From CAXQRU01 sp964226685 (lineage in GTDB: Bacteria; Pseudomonadota; Gammaproteobacteria; Pseudomonadales; Cellvibrionaceae): DNA of 6,756 nt. Shown one piece after another: positions 6,641 to 6,756 of the stretch (position 1 is the first letter of the stretch; each line of letters starts with the position of its first letter). The stretch is taken from assembly GCA_964226685.1 (NCBI GenBank), contig CAXQRU010000143.1, positions 1 to 6,756 on the forward strand. Reading direction: 5' to 3'. The notes beneath the pieces were generated by a model. It worked only from the letters and a program-made list of their open reading frames with translations, was not told the DNA's origin and ran no database searches. The position numbers were made by a program, and so were the translations under genes.

Positions 6641-6660
6641 AATCAACTCCATAGTTGATT
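6641..6660. repeat. Perfect subterminal hairpin in the IS end
   Basis: AATCAACT (6641-6648) pairs perfectly with AGTTGATT (6653-6660) around a CCAT loop. It sits ten bases inside the IS terminus and just beyond the transposase stop. It could end transposase transcription or block incoming transcription, or be a recognition structure for the transposase. T-tracts are weak on both strands. Confidence 0.5.
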
Positions 6661-6665
6661 AGTTA

Positions 6666-6756
6666 TTAATTGAGTGAATCACCTAATCGCCAAGGCAGTA
6701 AGTTTTCAACCGCCTCAAGTGTCTGCGCATTGGGCAGTTCATCAAAGACTCTCTTT
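6666..6756 (-). CDS. IS66-type transposase, C-terminal fragment (runs off window)
   Basis: On the minus strand, reading from 6755 to TAA at 6666-6668, 29 residues are visible: KRVFDELPNAQTLEAVE and then NLLPWRLGDSLN. The pattern ELPNAQTLEAVENLLPW matches the conserved C-terminal element of IS66-family DDE transposases (TnpC), whose chains commonly end in an LLPW motif. A second TAA follows at once. The catalytic DDE core is outside the window, so activity cannot be judged. Because only 29 residues are seen, the call also leans on the adjoining GTAAGCG terminus. Confidence 0.72.
   Translation of the reverse strand, partial: KRVFDELPNAQTLEAVENLLPWRLGDSLN

Larger units (their letters stand above)
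6631..6756 (-). mobile_element. IS66-family insertion sequence, one end (partial)
   Basis: The element begins at 6631 with GTAAGCGCC. This fits the GTAA-type terminal bases of IS66-family inverted repeats. The 3' end of a transposase reads inward on the minus strand to a stop 35 bases from the terminus. Only 126 bases are in the window; the other end and the accessory genes (tnpA/tnpB type) lie to the right. The left boundary coincides with the point where the ORF at 6335 stops making sense, which independently supports it. Confidence 0.75.

Overview
The window looks like an accessory, type VI secretion (T6SS)-associated stretch of a gammaproteobacterial chromosome. The family content (VgrG, endonuclease V, exported HEAT-repeat protein, IS66-type transposase) and the middling GC fit, and a marine or aquatic lineage such as the Oceanospirillales/Vibrio-like groups is plausible. 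The genus cannot be read from the sequence. All protein genes are on the + strand except the transposase fragment at the right edge.

Layout. Positions 1-138 hold an open frame that may be the 3' end of an upstream gene. A short AT-rich spacer with two adjacent inverted repeats follows. Then comes an AT-rich gene (243-1301) for a 352-aa protein with two membrane helices and a very basic tail, resembling uncharacterised proteins found beside vgrG genes (DUF6708-like, from memory). The 226-bp spacer at 1302-1527 holds a TATAAT box, a hairpin that buries a perfect Shine-Dalgarno and its ATG, and a 27-codon ORF behind them. An exported HEAT-repeat solenoid protein (1528-3414) overlaps endonuclease V (nfi, 3411-4088) by four bases (ATGA). 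After a 110-bp gap comes a VgrG spike protein (4199-6322) with a roughly 140-residue N-terminal extension containing tandem PELP repeats and no C-terminal effector domain. Twelve bases later an ORF begins (6335) that is cut short at 6630/6631 by the end of an IS66-family element. The element supplies the ORF's stop codon, and the last 29 codons of its transposase are read on the minus strand (6666-6756).

How the parts fit. The VgrG would form the tip trimer of a T6SS tube. No structural tss genes are present, so this is probably an orphan vgrG island. The slot directly after vgrG, usually held by an adaptor, effector or related accessory gene, is occupied here by the IS-disrupted ORF. The HEAT/EndoV pair is transcribed in the same direction but looks like a separate, translationally coupled unit. 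The most informative points are the IS66 junction, the unusual VgrG N-terminus, and the structured leader before the HEAT gene.
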